From assembly GCA_949825045.1 (NCBI GenBank), contig OX463822.1:31994703-32058702 (forward strand): a DNA stretch of 64,000 nucleotides, read 5' to 3'. The stretch is from Argyresthia goedartella (taxonomy: Eukaryota > Arthropoda > Insecta > Lepidoptera > Argyresthiidae). The notes under the pieces are model-generated. The model was not told the DNA's origin, did no database searches, and was given only the letters and a program-made list of their open reading frames with translations. The position numbers and the translations under genes are program-made. Numbering within the stretch: the stretch's first letter is position 1; every line of letters starts with the position of its first letter. This document shows positions 32,073-43,760 of this stretch, in pieces.

Positions 32073-34968
32073 CCTCCTGACTACAGAGACAAGTTTTTTG
32101 CTGCGATCAAGATGATATTCAGAAATTGGCTTCAGAATATGGTATTTTCTAACTAAAAAAATGCTGAAAAAATTCTACCGGTAGAAAATCTAGCTTTTAT
32201 TTATGTACTACATATGGGACAAAGGGGCTTAATTACTATGATTATCAAAAACTTATGTCCTATTATTAGGACTTGTGCGGTCAACTAATAAGCTATGTAT
32301 AGTCACAAAAAATACATTTTGTTGTTTTACTTGGGTTTATATTTGTAAATCAGTAGTTTTTGAGATCAAATTACTTTCAAAATACTTAGAGGCAACAAAT
32401 TACACAAAAAATATTAGGAACCTTGAGTTACATTAATTACTAAGAAAAATCACATTTCTCAGTTAGTTAAAAACAAGAATAATATCGTGTCACTCTGCTA
32501 ACATCTTTTAAAAACAATCCTATTAAATAAACAATATTTATATCACACAACATTTGAGTAGTTTTTATTTTGGCCCTTGGCATAAACAAACTTTATAACA
32601 TAACGACTAATAGTCTTATAATCTTACAAAAATAAATCAACAAAATGTTGTAGATATAATTACACATTTTCATGAAACTCAGAGTAACAATTTCTGGCGG
32701 TAGTAAAACAAAGATAAATTTCGCATTTCGGACAGTAAACAGTAGTTTTTTTATAACAACCTTCTTTTCGGCACCTCATCTGTTTTGGCTCATGCTTTGG
32801 TAGATGCTTTGCTTTTTGTCCTCTGCGTTTTGTGATGGAATGGGTTTTATTAAAACTTTTCTTTTCTTGTGCTTTGGTCTCAGCTCTTCGATAGAATCGT
32901 CACTTGAATCATCACTATTCTCATCATTTTCAACGATAAGTTCCGTTCCAAGGTCTAATTTAAAATCTCTCAATTTTGGTAGTCTCTTCACACCTTTCTT
33001 CTGTTCTCTTATCTTTTACTGCAGGTTACTGTTGACTACTGCCAAGTCTACCATATCAGAAATTACTCGTATGGTCCATTTCTTTGTTATATTGCGTAAC
33101 GGGCAGACTGCCAACATCCTATCTGTCAAATCTACTCCACCCATGTTGGAGTTATATTGATGAATGACCTCTGGTATGGTCACACTTTTATAAGCCTTGT
33201 TTTTTTTTTGACCACCTCTGACATTGTGAAGATTCTTTATCAGTCAAAAATGTCGACAACATAAGAACAGATTTATTATCCATCCATCTCGTTACTGCCA
33301 TCATCTCTATATTTCACCTCGGCCGTACTCCTCGCCTTTTTAGTAAATACTTTTTTATCTTCCAGGGGGCAATCTTTTGGCACTCTGTTGCGCATAATGG
33401 TACCGGCAGCGTTGAATCCTCGACGAAGTAGTTCATCAGCTAGCTTAATCGATGTAAAGTATCGGTCGAATAAAAGCTCGTGTCCGGGTACTAGAGACGA
33501 GGTCAGCCCTAGTATAACTGCTTCACCAAGTCCACAACCTTGTTGTCGAAGCCCTCCAAAAGTATTTTCTCCTTGATATACCACGAAGTCAATCACAATG
33601 CCTTTGGGTGTGGCAAGGATAAACGCTTTTAAGCCCAGAGGGTTAGGCTTGTTTGGACAATATTGTCGGACACTGTCCACTGAACGGAATTATCTTCTCA
33701 TCGATGGACAGTTTTTTTGATCTGTTTTGTTTCAGACAACCTTGTCGAATACATTCTAACAACGGTCTTACTTTCCACAGCTTGTCAGATTGTTGCATTT
33801 CGACAGTTACTTCTGGATCATAAACTATCTTTAGACATGTACGAATTGCATAAAATCTTGACCGAGTCATGGCTGTTGCAATAAGGGGAACTCTCCATTT
33901 CTCTGACCAAAACATGTCGATTTGAGGATATTGTAAAGCAGCCAAGACCATCGTAATACCGAGATAGACTTTAAGTTCTTTCAGACTGAGTAAAAGTGAT
34001 CTCCCTTTTACGTGAACTTGCATTCTATTGGTACAATCTACAATTATCTGGAGAAAATCATCATTGAGATATTGTTTCAAATAATCTTGATATGTCCAAT
34101 GCTCATCCTCAACAGGTGAGTAAGCTGGCTCGAGTAATGGAGTATATGTTTCACCAAAAGAAGTAGCACTCCACTTGTCGGTGACGTTACTTTGTGCATT
34201 ACTGATGTTTGGTAACGGTAAATCTCGTTGCAGTCCACGTCCACGAACTCGACCTCGACCTGGAGCGCGACTGCGACCTCGGCTGCCACGTCTACAAGAG
34301 GTTGCTGCCTTGACTGTTGAGGTTGATAATGTGGGCGAAGTTGATGGCTGTAATTCTTCGACATCGTCCTCAGAATCAGATGTTGTTTCCGCTCTAACAT
34401 CTTCTTGTGTCATCCTAAAGGTCGGATCACCATCATCAGAATCGCCGCTTGAATAATCAACATCAGACTCTGCCAAACATTCCAAAAGTTCTTGACTCGA
34501 TAGACCTAAAAGAAAAAATACACATAACTTAACAACTGAGTTCCTAAATACAGAACATAAAAATATATCTTTCAACGTAATACCCAACGTGATTCCTACC
34601 TGTAGTACATAAAACTTTTGAGGTTAGTAAAATCTTCATTTTATATTTTTCATTGAAAATACAATCATTATTAGTTACTAATATTACATTTCAATGTAAA
34701 AAAACGAGAACATGCATGAAAACATTACATTTGGGTCATAATTACAATGGATTTATATAACTTTGCGCCGGCGCGCATCCGCACCTCTCCTGTCATCAGC
34801 CATTTTGAGAACTGTGTTGACAAGTTCTCAACAGCAACCGACAAATTTTAGTTTATTTAAATGATACAAGATGTCACTAGTTGAACGTTTGCGCAATTAA
34901 TTTCAAACCAAAGGAGATACATTATTTCTGTTTTATGTCCTTCCATTAGTCACTCAGCGGTCAGGAGG
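32073..34968 (-). mobile_element. piggyBac-like transposon, about 2.9 kb, degenerate
   Basis: The left end CCTCCTGACTACAGAGAC abuts TTAA (32,069-32,072). The right end has the complement CAGCGGTCAGGAGG (34,955-34,968) followed by TATT instead of TTAA, one sign of decay. The only gene is a minus-strand piggyBac-family transposase. Family members integrate at TTAA. Confidence 0.8.
32660..34639 (-). pseudogene. piggyBac-family transposase, multiple frameshifts
   Basis: A short first exon (ATG 34,639 to 34,600) is joined to the main exon at 34,505 through a 94-bp intron (donor CAG/GTAGGA, acceptor TTTTAG). An acidic and Arg/Gly-rich N-terminus follows (SDVDYSSGDSDDGDP, RGRSRAPGRGRVRGRG), then the core. 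The three catalytic aspartates are visible: SIDEKIIPFSG, LLFDRYFTS and MGGVDLTDRM, the last usually taken as the third. The C-terminus is cysteine-rich (RCRKEGC, YCPKCEIYLC), ending with a stop at 32,660. Frame breaks lie near 33,675, 33,290 and 33,205, plus a TAA near 33,017. All domains are present in order, about 590 codons. Confidence 0.85.
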
Positions 34969-36185
34969 TATTTATATAATTTATTTTTCAATTTATTTTT
35001 TTATTCTTTATAATAATAATCTCTACAATGTTTTTCTAATTGTCACTATGTAATTTGAATATAAATGTAATCATTCTATTTTTGTTAAAGGGACAACTGG
35101 TTGTCCTTCGCATATTGCTGTGCCCTCGCAGGGCGTCAAAATGTTTGACTACCTTTGTTGTACTACCTTGTGAAATTTTGTGACTGCAATAAAAAATATG
35201 AATTACGAAAATAGTGCCTAGCCTATTTCTTAGTCTGAAAACAACATTAAGTGATCGTAAACAGTCCTCTTCAAACTTAAATTCTTTATACAAAATCAAT
35301 TAGTTACCCCTTTTCTCATACCGGGTGGCAGAGGAACAATCGCACCCGCGTTGATCCAGTTACACAATACTTCACTTGGATTTCTATCCAATTTCTTCGC
35401 ATTTTGAAACGCGCTCATTTATGAAGGTATTCGTGGTCCTATTATATATTTAAACCGACGAGACGGCCGGTGGGGGTTGTCAATTCGGTTACATATTTTT
35501 AGCTTGAAGTACGTATTATTTATGAACCGATTTGGAAAAATCTTTTTTTCTTTAAAAGAGTAGACTACCAGCTTGGTCCCATTTTGTAAATATTAGAAAT
35601 CGGTCTAGTAGTTTGATTACTATATTTAAAACAAATTTGGAATTATGATGTCATCCATGTAAACAAAATTGCGTATTGCTCTCCTGTGGCTTTTCAGTGG
35701 TGTTTACGGCTATTGTCATGAGACGAATTCTGGCTATGAGTTTATGTCGTGTTATATATTTGAACTTGACAGTCAGAAGACAGATTTCGTAGCCTCGTTT
35801 TAATGTATAATAGACGACATTTCGGGGGGGAAGAACTGGACTTTGAAGTCGTTTTTTTAAGTTTTTTACTCAGTGAATTATCATTTGTCTGCTATATTTA
35901 TAAGAACATATTAAAAATCGTAAAAAGGCCATATACCGCTTTGCAAAGTCATCAATATACAATACATACATAATTAATTATGTACATTGCACGCAAAGAG
36001 AATATAATTTCATATTCAGAACATAAACAAACTTCACTGTTACTTAACTGTTTCTTTTAAAAGGTTAATTAGCTGTTTTACTGAGTTAAGTTCGTTATTA
36101 TTAATAATATTTATAGCGTTGTTTATAAGTCCTGATCAGATCTCTGAGTTTATCATATTACTATCAGTAGAAGGTACGAGTAAAG
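34969..36185. other. Unassigned stretch
   Basis: A weak match to repeat family epsilon (GGTGGCAGAGGAACAATCGC) lies at 35,325-35,344. The rest has no nameable content. Short frames near 35,036-35,299 lack motifs. Confidence 0.4.
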
Positions 36186-36300
36186 TTAGCCACTGTTGCT
36201 TGGATGTAGGCCTCTCCAGTAGGGGATAAGGGTTTTTGTACTCTATCTGTCTCTCCATCTAGCCTTGCACCCGTCACTAGATATACGTCGCGCCACGAAT
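36186..36300. repeat. Possible LINE/SINE-type remnant
   Basis: CCACTGTTGCTTGGATGTAG followed by GCCTCTCCAGTAGGGG resembles a phrase that recurs in lepidopteran dispersed repeats. A similar CCACTGCTGGGTATCGCC occurs near 23,563. Not classifiable from this alone. Confidence 0.35.
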
Positions 36301-36439
36301 TAAGAGCGATGGGCGACGATGGCGGGAATTACTGAGCATATTTACAGGTATCTGTAAAGTGACTCCTGCGCATTCAAGGCCACCGCTCCTAACTTGTGGC
36401 GCGAGGTATACAGGCAAGAAAGCGAGACCTGAGGATTGC

Positions 36440-36740
36440 GATTCTGTGCATGTGTCATGCATCATTTCATGAAAAGACGAACCATTTCATGATATCGTCA
36501 TTTATTTCATGAAATGATCAGAAGGGGTTTAATTTCACGAAAACACGTCTTTTTAAAAGAATTTGTATTCTGTACTTTGTGGCGTTTTTTGTGTTATACA
36601 TGTCGAACTAACACAAAGATCCAGGCAAATACATAATTCATCTAAGCTACCGCAGTGTTTTTCCCTAAAATATTTCGTTGGTCAATGAAAGTTCTAATTC
36701 AACCAAGGTTGGCTATATCATGATATCTACATGATATCTA
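36440..36740 (+). repeat. Dispersed repeat family delta, plus-strand copy
   Basis: Shares with 63,475-63,785 the sequence ATTTCATGAAATGATC, CGTCTTTTTAAAAGAATTTG, GTGTTATACATGTCGAACTA, TAAGCTACCGCAGTGTTTTT and GTCAATGAAAGTTCTAAT, in order. The ATTTCATGAAAT core is itself palindromic and appears repeatedly at the left edge. Non-coding. Confidence 0.75.
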
Positions 36741-37954
36741 CACTACACTAACGAAACTTACACAGACACGACTCACACTTCTTCAATGTCTTATACGGAT
36801 GGAACCACTCACACCAACGCATTTCTCAGGTCTTACCTTCTACACTGTACCTGGCAACATATTAACATTGCGTCACAGCTTTTCCTGTACGGCGTGGCTG
36901 AGACACAGTAGTTTCCATGTGTAGCCACGCCCATCTCTCATTAGTCTCATTACTTCATAAATAATCATGATATGCACGATTAGTTTCCACAGAAAAGTAA
37001 ACAATAAAACGATGTTTTAACGAGCACATCTCCCAGGTCATTCGTCCCAAACCGCAGAATAACGGCTGGTTTACTTAACTGCCGGTTAGTTTAGTGTTTC
37101 GGCTAATTGCCCACTAATTGTTGTCTGTGAACGCGTAGTGTAAAGGTGAGAAATCGATCACGTTCATCACAGTACGTGACTGCTCTGTGATAATATGCTG
37201 GGGGTTGGTAAGACGGTTTTTGCAGGAGAATGGGTTGAAGGTACAAAACTTCTGCCTTCCTTTTCATATTGTCACGCAAATCGATGAAGTGGCTGAATGT
37301 GGGTGCAAAGTTACAGCATATTTGTGACGTTTGGCTATACTTAATAGACACACTATCTGTAATCCACAAATTATTTATTGAATGTTCCGTTCAGTAATCG
37401 ATAGCAGAGTTAAAGTGCTATTTTACTCTAGTGGACAACTTGTAAAAAAGGATCAGCAAAAACCAGTTTTTTATGTTTTAAGTATTTTTGTTGTTCATAC
37501 ATGTTTAACCTAATACGAAGGATAAAGGGGGCTTCGCTTCGCTCACCCCCTTTACCATACGACTCCTGTTTCTGTCATATATTTAGATTTATAAACTGGT
37601 GTTATCTTATCTCTTCTTATCGTTTACTAGTTACTAGTTTAGCCGTTTCATGTAATTCTGAGATCGAGGAATTGTAATCCCTTTTAAAATAAAATACCAA
37701 TTATGTCAGCTTATCATGTCAGCTCTGACGTGTAGAACAAATTTACCAATCAAACACGTATATTTTAATCGAGTTGTATTTTGTAGCGATGTTTCCTAGA
37801 AGTCTAAATAACATGATAAGTTGACTGATTAGTCAGTTTCAAAAAAAAAAAAAAACATTTGTCAATATTACATGATAGGGGTGTAGCTTGTTTTAGTTTG
37901 TAAGACGTTTACATTCTTGCTATCTAGAGATACAGTCAAAGTTCATACCAAGTT
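36741..37954. other. Mostly unassigned, with a short delta-family piece
   Basis: At 37,485-37,565, TACATGTTTAACCTAATACG and GGGGGCTTCGCTTCGCTCAC match delta-family blocks near 24,110 and 63,640. An A14 run lies at about 37,841-37,854. No gene is seen. Confidence 0.45.
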
Positions 37955-38190
37955 CACCCTTTTGAGGACCTCTGTGGCGCTGTGGTCGTGGCTCTGCGCA
38001 CCATGCGAGAGGTCCCGGGTTCGATCCCCGGCTGGGGATGAAGAAGAGAAAAACCCCAGGTCTTGGATGTTTATGTCGCTGTTTCTGATTCGCACGAAAT
38101 ATAAGTGCCTATATAAATGTTTGTTTATGTTTTTTGACCCGAAAGATAGGTATTCATCTCGAATCAACATTGACACTCCATAAATATTTC
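37955..38190 (+). repeat. tRNA-derived SINE (family alpha), fullest copy
   Basis: An A-box-like GTGGCGCTGTGGTCGTGGC (37,974-37,992) and a good B box, GGTTCGATCCC (38,019-38,029), are followed by CGGCTGGGGATGAAGAAGAG, TGTCGCTGTTTCTGATTCGC and AT-rich sequence. The spacing fits an internal RNA polymerase III promoter, but the 5' part does not fold as a plausible cloverleaf, so it is a SINE and not a tRNA gene. Confidence 0.75.
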
Positions 38191-39819
38191 TACAGAATCG
38201 TTAACAGCCTTTTACATCTCGGGCCTTGAAGTCCCCGTTCTACCCCCACACCATTCTTAAGCCCCCTCGCTTAATTAAACCCGGTGCAATATTAATTATC
38301 TAAACACAGGTTCCACTAGTAACAGTTACGTTGCATTTGCATTACGGACCACACGCAGCAGCGCGCATGTTTGTAACTATAACAGAGCAACATGCAAATG
38401 GCTTCCGTGAGTAGTTTTTCAGCGGGTAACAAGGCGACTGAAATTACACCTTTGCTCCCGCAAGGTGGCGCTGGCGTTATTGGAGGCAAAGAGTTTCATT
38501 CACCTGAGGTTACATTCAAAAACACATCAACCGATCTTTCAAATACACTGGCAACATTAATCTCAAATGAGGTTACAATGCCATATATTTTAAGCAGAAC
38601 TAATTAGATTTGAGATTTTCAGATAGGGCATAGTCCTAGGTAACAGCAAGGTAATATTTCTTAATGAATGTCAAGTCATGTTGGTGCAAGACGCTGCTTT
38701 TTTGTGGAGTTAGCACCGACGCCACGGCGAAGATTTAGGCGGCCTATACAATGTTCTTTGTTAACTAATAGGTAGGTGATCCTCCAAATATAATTCTATA
38801 CACTGGCCACCTGTTTGACGATCGGCAGGTATTCAGGCAGGTAGGCAGGCAAACCTAAGTATTTTTTTTTTCATATTTAAGGTATTTTTTTAAATAATTA
38901 GCTTAGTTCATATGGCTAATGTCACGTGTTTCATATATTTCACTGTATTTAGACAGGTTCTAGAGAACCTGGCAATTTGAGTGTTGATTTGTTTCTCGTA
39001 GCACTACCCAGGAAGGACGTGAAGGGATGTAGGATCCAAGAATTTCCTTCGGATGTGAGCAACCGCCTCCCCAACACCAAGGTTCATAATAAAGGAGGTA
39101 CGCATAGAGAAATGGTGGCAAATCGATGCTGCGGTATGTCATTTCTCATTCATTCATTCATTCATAATTCATAATTCGGATGAAGATGAAGAGCCCGACA
39201 GAAAAGTTACTTATCCCAGTTTCTGTGTACATAAGTTGACTATAACAAAATGTAGATTGTACAAAAAGGTCATAAACAAGCCATATTATCCAAGACTTAT
39301 GGTTCGGTTGGATAATTAAGTCGAGGGATGTGTTTTAAAGACAGTCTCTTTCCCGCCACTGTATATTTTTTTATTTTCTGCATGTCATTTTTAGCTTACG
39401 TCGTACGCGACGCGATACTAAATAGTAGATTTCTTACGAGTTCGCAAAGGCTTACTTTACGAACTAAGAAGTTTACGGCACGAGCCGAAGGCGCGAGTCG
39501 TGGCGAGGATCGTATAGTTTCCTTTTCGAACGAGTTACGAATATAGTGTTTCCGCCTGAGAACCCAAAATCAAGCGGCAAAGGTGCTATATTGAGGTTAG
39601 AATGCGGAAAAATAGATTATCACTTTATTCAATTTCAGTAGCTAAAATACACATTGGCTCATGAATTTCTCTAGGCGTAATACTAAAAAATTACACATTT
39701 TAGCAGATGCATCTCTTGATGATTGATGACTTTGCGGGTGATACCCTGGTGACAATATAATACAAGTGGACAATATAATATTATTACAAAAAACGACCAA
39801 ATTCACACATTTAGGCTGC
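38191..39819. other. Unassigned stretch with microsatellites
   Basis: CAGGCAGGTAGGCAGGC near 38,832 and (CATT)n at 39,146-39,165. The 71-codon frame at 38,392-38,607 (FSAGNKATEITPLLPQGGAG) and others lack support. Confidence 0.35.
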
Positions 39820-40027
39820 AATAACTAATGTAGAATATAAGCCCAAAAATGAGGGAATTTTAAAGAGAAAATCATATTTATCAATATATAGATATTGGTT
39901 ATTAAAATAAACGTAATAATACACATTATCACCAAAGTTTAAGGCTAGGTCGACGACGGAAGGACGGAAGGACACATAAGTGACAGCCATAGGGTTCCGT
40001 TTGGACCCTTCGGGTAAGAAACCCTAA
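39820..40027 (-). repeat. Dispersed repeat family gamma, minus-strand copy
   Basis: GAATATAAGCCCAAAAATGA and CATTATCACCAAAGTTTAAG match 2,405-2,510. The right end has AGGGTTCCGTTTGGACCC and a GGAAGGACGGAAGGAC block, then TAAGAAACCCTAAAAAC. Non-coding. Confidence 0.65.
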
Positions 40028-40149
40028 AAACAAATAAGCCCAGGGTTAATATTGTATGGGCCGTGCATGATCCTGCTCCTTTGTTTCAAGTTATCTCCTA
40101 AGTAATAAAAGACCCATCAACATTGCGTGAAGATGATTCGGAAGAAGAC

Positions 40150-42690
40150 GAAAATATTCATAATTTCTTTATTGCACACTACTAATATATGGACAACGAG
40201 ACTTACAAAAAGCTAGTGTACAAAGGCGAGCTTATCTCTAATAAGAGATCTCTTCCAGCAAACCAAATTAGGATGGGAAAGGTCGATTGCTGAGCAGGGG
40301 TGACATGTGTACAACAATATTATTTAGTACATATCTAAATAACTAACATATGGTTAGATATATGTTATATCTAAATAACTAATATAAAACAATATTAACT
40401 AAATATACGAGGGCTTACATAAATATCATATAATATACTCGTACATGCTAAACATAAATACTATATAAACATATATATTTTTTAAATATATATACTAATA
40501 AATACATACATACTACCTATATTTCTAAAGAGAAAGGTTATGCTTCTTCACGCAACTTTTAAATATATAGAAGAGAAGGACTGTCCCTGATAGTGCCAGG
40601 GAGTGCATTCCACAATTGAATGGCCCGGAATCTAAACCCATGCTCATAGGATGCGGTGTTATGCTGTGGGGTTGTGAGCATTGAAAGCGCGTGCGTTCTC
40701 CGAGGCCTGCTGGAAGAAAGAAATGGAAAACGGTCTCGTAAGAAGGTTGGATAGCGCGGATTGCGTAAAATGTTGTAGAGGATAATGAGGATTTGAGAAT
40801 CCCGACGAAGACGTATTGGCAGCCACTTCAGCTCTTTGCGATGCTGTGATACATGGTCGTATTTGCGCAGCCCAAAGATAAACCGAATCCCGAAATTTTG
40901 AAGTCGTTCGAGTTTGTTCAGTAATTCTTCGTTAGCACTGACCCAACAGACATCAGCATAATCGATGAGGGGTAGAAGGAGAGACTGAGCGAGAGTGATT
41001 TTGGTCTGTCGAGACAAAAAGTACTGAAGTTTCCTGAGAGAGTGAAAAGTAGCAAATACTCGTCGACTGACCTCATTGACATGCGATGACCAGGACAGCC
41101 GGTTGTCGAAGATAAGACCCAGGTTTTTAGCTTTATCGCTATACACGATTGTGGTACCATTAAAAGTGACAGGTGGAATGGGCTGTTGCTGCAACAAGTT
41201 AAGAGATTGTCTGGTACCTATAATCATGGCCTGGGACTTGCTCGGGTTAACCAGGAGTCCGAAGGATGAAGCCCAGCTTCTAACTCCCTCCAGATCAGCG
41301 ATCAATGCCTCCACAGCAGAGTTTACATAGTAATGAGAGAAGTGGCGACAAATCTGGAGATCATCAGCATAAAGATGACAAGACAGGTCCGAGATGGAGT
41401 TTATGAAAATCGAGAATAGAAGAGGAGAAAGAATACCACCTTGAGCGACGCCTGAAAGGAGGTCACACCATTCAGTGGATGTCTCTTCCATCCTGATACG
41501 CTGTTGCCGATCCCTCAAATAAGAGTCGAACCAGCTAGCAGAGAAGGAAGAGACGTTCAGGGATCTGAGAAGCTCAACGAGAATGTCTAAATCTACGCTG
41601 TTGAAGGCACTACTGAAATCAAGTAAAGCCAACACGGAAAGCTGTTTGCTGTCCATAGTTAGCTGGATGTCATCTGTGACTTTCAGTAGAGCCGTGACGG
41701 TGCTATGACCCGGTCGGAATCCTGACTGGAACGTGTTTAGCAAATTGTTTGAGGAGAGGTAATAGGAAAGCTGGTTATGGACAATGGTCTCAAGGACTTT
41801 GGAGAGGATGGGCAGGATTGAAATGGGACGGTTCTCTTTGAAAGAGGTGGGACTGGAGGTTTTGGGTAGTGGGATGACTAGTGCTTTCTTCCACACTGTG
41901 GGGAAGACACCATTAGCTAAAGAAAAGTTTATAACGTGTGTTATTGCTGGTAATAGTTCGTCAAGGATTGTCAGTAGCATTTTAAGGCAAATTTTGTCAT
42001 CGCCTACAGCTTTTGAATTGACTGCCAATAGGACCGCATCGATTCCAACATTACTCAAGTTGAATGGTGTGGTGTTGGGTAAGGACTTAGAGCGCAGGCT
42101 CTGAAGCGTGGCTTGTTTGACAATGGGATCCATCACAACAGGCGGGGCAGAAAGAAACTGGTTGAGACCGTTGAGATCTACATTACCAGCATGTAGGTCC
42201 CGGGCCTTACCTACACCAAGCGTTCTCAGGAATTTCCACACCTGAGATGGAGTATAGTTCTCAATGCATTCGTGTATGTGCCGACGTTTAGCATCGCGAC
42301 AGAGACGGTTGCAAAGGTTGCGAAGACATTTGTAAGAGAGGAAATTATCATCTGTCGTATTCTTGCGGTATCTACACTTGGCTCTATTCCTCTTGGCCAT
42401 TAGGCACTTGATAGTGTCTGTTAGCCAAGGGGCAGGGTGGTGTTTAACCCTCACTTTTTTTGTAGGTGCGTGCTTGTAGAGACCCAGGACTATAGAATTA
42501 AAATTGGCGATTTTATTATCAACTGTCTTACTGGTAGTGACAGGGGACCAGTCAATCGACATGGCATCAGACAAAAGGGACTCATGGTTGATATCCTTAA
42601 AGTTCCGGATATAAAGGAATTTCGCTCGCAAAAATATGTTAGAAAAGTCACGGCAACAACCATGAGAGACGTCAAAGACCTACATTGCAA
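40150..42690 (-). mobile_element. CR1-group LINE (family E), 5'-truncated, long intact ORF
   Basis: Minus-strand coding sequence 42,677-40,559 is followed by about 400 bp of 3' UTR containing AAGGCGAGCTTATCTCTAAT and the palindromic AAGAGATCTCTT (near 40,245). The same 3' UTR occurs at 26,506, 44,940-45,080, 45,083-45,430 and 63,810. A TAG just upstream (minus strand, near 42,678) marks where LINE sequence ends, so the endonuclease was lost by truncation. The intact frame suggests a recent insertion. Confidence 0.8.
40559..42677 (-). CDS. Non-LTR reverse transcriptase, CR1 group, nearly full RT ORF
   Basis: About 705 codons with no stop. Order: post-endonuclease linker (PAPWLTDTIKCLMAKRNRAK), pre-RT (NFSLANGVFPTVWKKALVIP), fingers (ENRPISILPILSKVLETIVH), QSGFRPGHSTVTALL, first aspartate block (ALLDFSSAFNSVDLD), GVAQGGILSPLLFSIF, LYADDLQIC, primer grip (AKNLGLIFDNRLSWSSHV) and the C-terminal region (ELKWLPIRLRRDSQ, RAIQLWNALPGTIRDSPS). 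The frame closes at TAA 40,559, but the sibling at 44,640 continues IFKNRVKKHL. The same words appear here one frame over (to a TAG near 40,525), so a one-base shift near 40,567 trims about 15 residues. There is no true start, because the 5' end is truncated. Confidence 0.85.
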
Positions 42691-42779
42691 CATCCTAACC
42701 TAACAAGAAAATGTAAATGGCACATTAGATGAAAAAGTCGTCTTTTATAGTTGACTAACTACTGGACGGATATTTTTTT

Positions 42780-43139
42780 TCTAACTATTTTTTGCCGTAT
42801 AGCGCCACGGCTAGCTCGGATGATGAGTCACTCGAGCGAATACGGCGACAGGGGAAGCCTTTGCTAACTAGAGGTTGGTGATTATTTAGGAATGTACGGG
42901 GTTGAAAGTTGACGTTCGGGGGCGAGGATCTCCGGATAAGACTCACGAAGGTAAGCAATTCCTTCAAAGGTCAATGCACTCTCTACTACCATAAGATGCC
43001 TCTGGAGATTTTGAAATTTAAAAAGTATGTTAAAGCGGCTTTGTCGAAAAAGGGATATTACAATGTTCAAGATTACTTAAATGACGGGACTGTATGGGAT
43101 TCATCTGGCTCAACACATATTTTTTATTTTTTGTTTATT
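42780..43139 (+). pseudogene. LINE family D C-terminal coding end, first copy
   Basis: The plus strand ends with LEILKFKKYVKAALSKKGYY, then NVQDYLNDGTVWDSS at 42,985-43,110, a typical CR1/jockey LINE C-terminus (KxxVKxxLxxKGYYxVxDYLND). A near-identical end occurs at 43,395-43,545. The upstream part (42,780-42,960) is not readable as reverse transcriptase. Confidence 0.6.
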
Positions 43140-43395
43140 ATAATTAATACCTTGGACACTATTTACAGACATTGATCTAGCCCCAAACTAGGATTCCCTG
43201 TATATTGAGTACTAGACAACGATACACATACACATATAGAGAAATATTATGCTTAGATAGATAAACAACCATGGGTAGGGTACAAACATCCGTTCTCATC
43301 AAACAAATATTTACCCCCACCGGGACTCGAACGCGGGACCATTGGCTTCGTAGGCAGGGTCACTTCCGAGTCGGCCATCCGGGTCGTCAATACAT
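43140..43395 (-). repeat. SINE (family beta), fullest copy, minus strand
   Basis: CCTTGGACACTATTTACAGA, GATCTAGCCCCAAACTAGGA and GGGTAGGGTACAAACATCCG are followed by the complemented tRNA-like head CGGGACTCGAACGCGGGACC (B-box side), GTAGGCAGGGTC and GGCCATCCGGGTCGTCA. It separates two copies of the same LINE C-terminus. Confidence 0.8.
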
Positions 43396-43760
43396 TCTCT
43401 ACTACAATAACTTTGGAGATTTTGAAATTGCCATTTGTGCAATTTAAAAAGCATGTTGAAGCGGTTTGGTTGAAAAAGGGATATTACAGTGTTCAAGATT
43501 ACTTAAATGACGGGACTATATGGGGTAAATCTGGCTTAACACAGACCTTGCTGTTAATAATTTTGTGATTATTTATTATATGTGATATTTGTATTAGTTA
43601 AGCACAACCAACTTCTAAAAGAGATCTTAAAATCAATCTGTGGGAGTTTCTACGCCTTTCTCCTCCCACAGTGGTCCATTGTAGAGAAGTGGCAAAAAAT
43701 GACGTTTGCTAGGTATATGTAAGTATTTGCAGTAATAAATACATTTGACTTTGACTGTGA
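43396..43760 (+). pseudogene. LINE family D C-terminal end, second copy, with 3' UTR
   Basis: Codes KHVEAVWLKKGYYSVQDYLN, then DGTIWGKSGLTQT, with a stop near 43,566. The 3' UTR that follows (CAAGCACAACCA-like, CTGTGGGAGTTTC, CTCCCACAGTGGTCC) ends in TTTGACTTTGACTG. This copy shows that the orphan segment at 9,641-9,885 is the 3' UTR of this family. Confidence 0.7.

Noticed and set aside
34175..34456. 93-codon Arg/Pro-rich plus-strand frame
   Set aside because: Antisense of the acidic and Arg/Gly-rich N-terminus of the piggyBac transposase.
37974..38040. Possible tRNA gene
   Set aside because: A B box is present but the 5' part does not form a cloverleaf, and the sequence continues into a body shared with other SINE copies.
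41076..42104. Plus-strand frames opposite the CR1-group ORF
   Set aside because: Antisense shadows of the 705-codon reverse transcriptase.
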